Under the pieces are notes generated by a model. The model saw only the letters and a list, made by a program, of their open reading frames with translations. It was not told the origin of the DNA and did not search any database. Position numbers and translations under genes: made by a program. 7,255 bases of DNA, from assembly GCA_017881765.1 (NCBI GenBank), contig JADGQN010000244.1, positions 1-7,255 of the forward strand, written 5' to 3'. Source of the stretch: Syntrophobacterales bacterium. GTDB taxonomy: Bacteria > Desulfobacterota > Syntrophorhabdia > Syntrophorhabdales > WCHB1-27. Below, piece after piece: positions 6,261-7,255 of this stretch (within the stretch, counting starts at the first letter, position 1; every line of letters starts with the position of its first letter).

Positions 6261-6686
6261 CAGCCACCAGAATGAGTCCAAGCAGTATGCAGTTGTGGGG
6301 AACCTGGCCTTGACCTTTCCCCGAAAAAGTGGACACATACTTAAGGTTCATCAAGGAGCCTTTCGTACTGCTCTGGCTCTATACGCTAATGCCGAGTGCC
6401 TCCTCTGACGATTATAGAACGCTTCTCCCGTTTTATCCTCCGAACCAACCAACATACAAGGGACGTTTCTTTCCGTGGTAACGGTGAAATCGGTCGGAAT
6501 GATGGGATTTCAGGCTTTGTAGGTGCAGTGCTTAACCAGACTTCACGTCGCCGGCTCACAAAAACACCTACAAAGGAAGCTGTTACCATAGCCAAGGAGG
6601 ATAACGATTACCAGTCCAAACAGCGGATCGAGGTAAAGACCTTCTAAAGGTATTTCCCATGCACACAGTTTGTCCCTAGAGCAGCG
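6261..6686. other. Non-coding spacer between the two precursor-like genes
   Basis: This is the larger part of the 541-base gap between the tail-to-tail peptide genes. It contains a possible insertion-sequence end (6319-6335) and open frames on both strands (for example 6396-6647 plus, 6386-6595 minus), none with a recognisable domain or good ribosome binding site. A hydrophobic stretch (LYLDPLFGLVIVILLGYG) can be read on the minus strand near 6590-6645 and might be a transporter scrap, but it breaks off at once. No hairpin with a T run follows copy 1; the 6-bp GGGGAA/TTCCCC pair (6297-6302 and 6317-6322) lacks one. The stretch looks like mobile-element debris. Confidence 0.4.
6319..6335 (-). 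mobile_element. Possible insertion-sequence terminal repeat
   Basis: Read on the minus strand this is TGTCCACTTTTTCGGGG, which resembles the TGTCCAC/TGGACA-type terminal inverted repeats of IS3- and IS481-like elements. No second end and no transposase frame are found in the window, so at most a single relic end remains. The assignment rests on memory of the motif type only. Confidence 0.22.
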
Positions 6687-6806
6687 TGGGCGCATGGCAC
6701 GGCGCTTGCGCTCACTGGCGTGAGGAAGGGTGAGGCGCTTTCGCTGAACCTCGAAGACGTCGACCTTTCCCAGGGGGTGGTCAGGATCAGGCAGGGCAAA
6801 TTCAAC
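6687..6806 (+). pseudogene. Tyrosine recombinase (phage-type integrase) catalytic-domain remnant
   Basis: The plus-strand frame reads WAHGTALALTGVRKGEALSL followed by NLEDVDLSQGVVRIRQGKFN. This is the characteristic start of the tyrosine-recombinase catalytic domain: 'LLTG(L/V)R.GE.L.L.W.DVDL..G.(I/V)R(I/V).QGK', including the first catalytic Arg (in TGVRKGE) and its Glu. In intact enzymes the next residues are charged (K.R.VPL), and His and Tyr catalytic motifs follow. Here the similarity ends after GKFN (6806) and the frame continues as a His-rich translation of the antisense of the neighbouring peptide gene. No N-terminal half is visible upstream (stop at 6645-6647). About 40 codons survive, so it is a non-functional fragment left by recombination. 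The family call is firm; the exact boundaries are not. Confidence 0.75.
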
Positions 6807-7255
6807 CACCACCACCACCCCCGGTATAACAAATGTGATACACGGCACAGCCCCCGGTATAGCAAAAAGTATCCTGGGAAAAACATGCGTCGGATAAACC
6901 ACATGATGAACAAGAGCCCGGGCTCCCAGTCGCGCAGCACGTGGAGGCACCGCTGCCAGATACGCAGCCACCAGCGCTGTTGTCACAGGACCCACTATTG
7001 CAATTCGAGGCGGCGCCACCGGTACTGATGCAATACGAGGCGGCGGCGGCACCGCTTTGGCAGCAGGTGCCGGACGACCCGTGATGAGTGCATGTTGTCC
7101 CACTGGCTGCTTTCCCGCTGCTCAGATTGACCAGCTTCGGCGGCTCGTAGGTGAATGGGTTCATCTCGTTCGATGCCGCAAGGGGAGCACGTGAAGATTT
7201 TTCGTGATAAGCTCCCGTACCGCTGTAACCGGCGAGGCCTTCCGCGACCAGTGCA
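6802..7255 (-). CDS. PqqD-like domain (partial) fused to Cys-rich RiPP precursor-like tail, copy 2; N-terminus outside window
   Basis: The minus-strand frame is open to the right edge. The first ATG inside (7164) has no good ribosome binding site, and 30 codons before it read ALVAEGLAGYSGTGAYHEKS and on. These match the end of copy 1's PqqD domain (ALVAEGLTGF), so the true start lies beyond 7255. After a 21-residue linker comes NPFTYEPPKLVNLSSGKAAS, then a tail with 15 Cys (residues 25, 34, 35, 45, 55, 60, 67, 76, 77, 85, 88, 94, 101, 106 and 112 counted from the Met at 7164) in Ser/Gly/Ala. The two tails align at their start (G-[RK]-A-A-x-G-x-x-C-T-x-H-G-S) and then diverge. The tail contains an 11-residue repeat (CYTGG, twice) and ends in six Gly. 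The stop codon (6804-6802) lies within the antisense of the integrase remnant, so the 3' end may be truncated or hybrid. A separate small precursor starting at 7164 is less likely. Confidence 0.75.
   Translation of the reverse strand, partial: ALVAEGLAGYSGTGAYHEKSSRAPLAASNEMNPFTYEPPKLVNLSSGKAASGTTCTHHGSSGTCCQSGAAAASYCISTGGAASNCNSGSCDNSAGGCVSGSGASTCCATGSPGSCSSCGLSDACFSQDTFCYTGGCAVYHICYTGGGGGG
6803..6866. repeat. Short repeats at the 3' end of copy 2: (ACC)n tract and a 16-base direct repeat
   Basis: An ACC trinucleotide tract (about 6805-6819) adjoins CCCCCGGTATAACAAA (6818-6833), which recurs with one mismatch at 6851-6866, a period of 33 bases or 11 codons. In the minus-strand peptide the repeat encodes CYTGG twice and the tract encodes terminal Gly residues. 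Such repeats suggest slippage or tandem duplication inside the core region. Confidence 0.6.

Noticed and set aside
5541..6338. 265-codon minus-strand open frame opposite copy 1
   Set aside because: Antisense of the PqqD fusion; its apparent length reflects codon bias of the real gene. No motif or Shine-Dalgarno sequence supports it.
6720..7028. Plus-strand open frame as a complete His-rich protein
   Set aside because: Only its first 29 codons resemble an integrase; the rest (HHHHPRYNKCDTRH...) is antisense of the Cys-rich gene. It is annotated as an integrase remnant only.
6543..7103. 186-codon minus-strand open frame overlapping the Cys-rich gene
   Set aside because: It is rich in Pro/Ala/Val from out-of-frame reading of the repetitive Gly/Ser/Cys codons, has no domain, and overlaps the better-supported frame of copy 2.
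7162..7164. ATG at 7164 (minus) as the start of an independent 120-residue Cys-rich precursor
   Set aside because: No ribosome binding site at a usable distance, and the frame continues upstream with clear PqqD-end similarity to copy 1.
1..7255. CRISPR array, tRNA, rRNA or known riboswitch
   Set aside because: No regularly spaced repeats and no cloverleaf or T-loop signature were seen on either strand.

Overview
The window looks like accessory chromosomal DNA of a Gram-negative, probably deltaproteobacterial (Desulfobacterota-like) bacterium. That is inference from gene content: a PcnB-type poly(A) polymerase, a short RNB-domain ribonuclease, traces of an ADP-forming acyl-CoA synthetase and a ScmD-like PqqD domain. 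No rRNA, tRNA or other marker fixes the taxonomy.

Layout, left to right. (1) The C-terminal part of a beta-helix (pectate-lyase-like) protein runs in from the left edge (+) and ends just before a convincing intrinsic terminator. (2) A complete 501-residue RNase II/R-family protein lies on the minus strand. (3) Divergent from it is a complete SAM-dependent O-methyltransferase of the Methyltransf_2 type. (4) Directly behind the methyltransferase is a decayed C-terminal scrap that resembles an ADP-forming acyl-CoA synthetase. (5) Next is a complete pcnB-like poly(A) polymerase with an arginine-rich tail. (6) The right third holds two related genes arranged tail to tail. Each joins a PqqD-type domain (RiPP recognition element, RRE) to a shared PFTYEPPKL block and then to a long Cys/Gly/Ser-rich tail. 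The left copy (5592-6260, +) is complete. The right copy (6802 to beyond 7255, -) runs off the window; an internal ATG hides the fact that its frame continues upstream into the end of a PqqD domain. (7) Between them lie about 540 bases containing a tyrosine-recombinase (integrase) remnant and a possible insertion-sequence end. The integrase similarity stops where the right copy's reading frame ends.

The notable system is this pair of PqqD-precursor fusions. PqqD-like RREs normally exist alone or fused to a maturation enzyme, where they bind the leader of a separate precursor peptide. Here the apparent leader motif and a 12- to 15-cysteine core lie in the same polypeptide as the RRE. I propose that they are self-presenting RiPP precursors of a SynChlorMet(Scm)-like or related radical-SAM cassette. 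No modifying enzyme is visible in the window, so the maturation chemistry is unknown. The ribonuclease and the poly(A) polymerase both belong to RNA 3'-end metabolism but do not form an operon here, and nothing visible ties the methyltransferase to the peptide genes.
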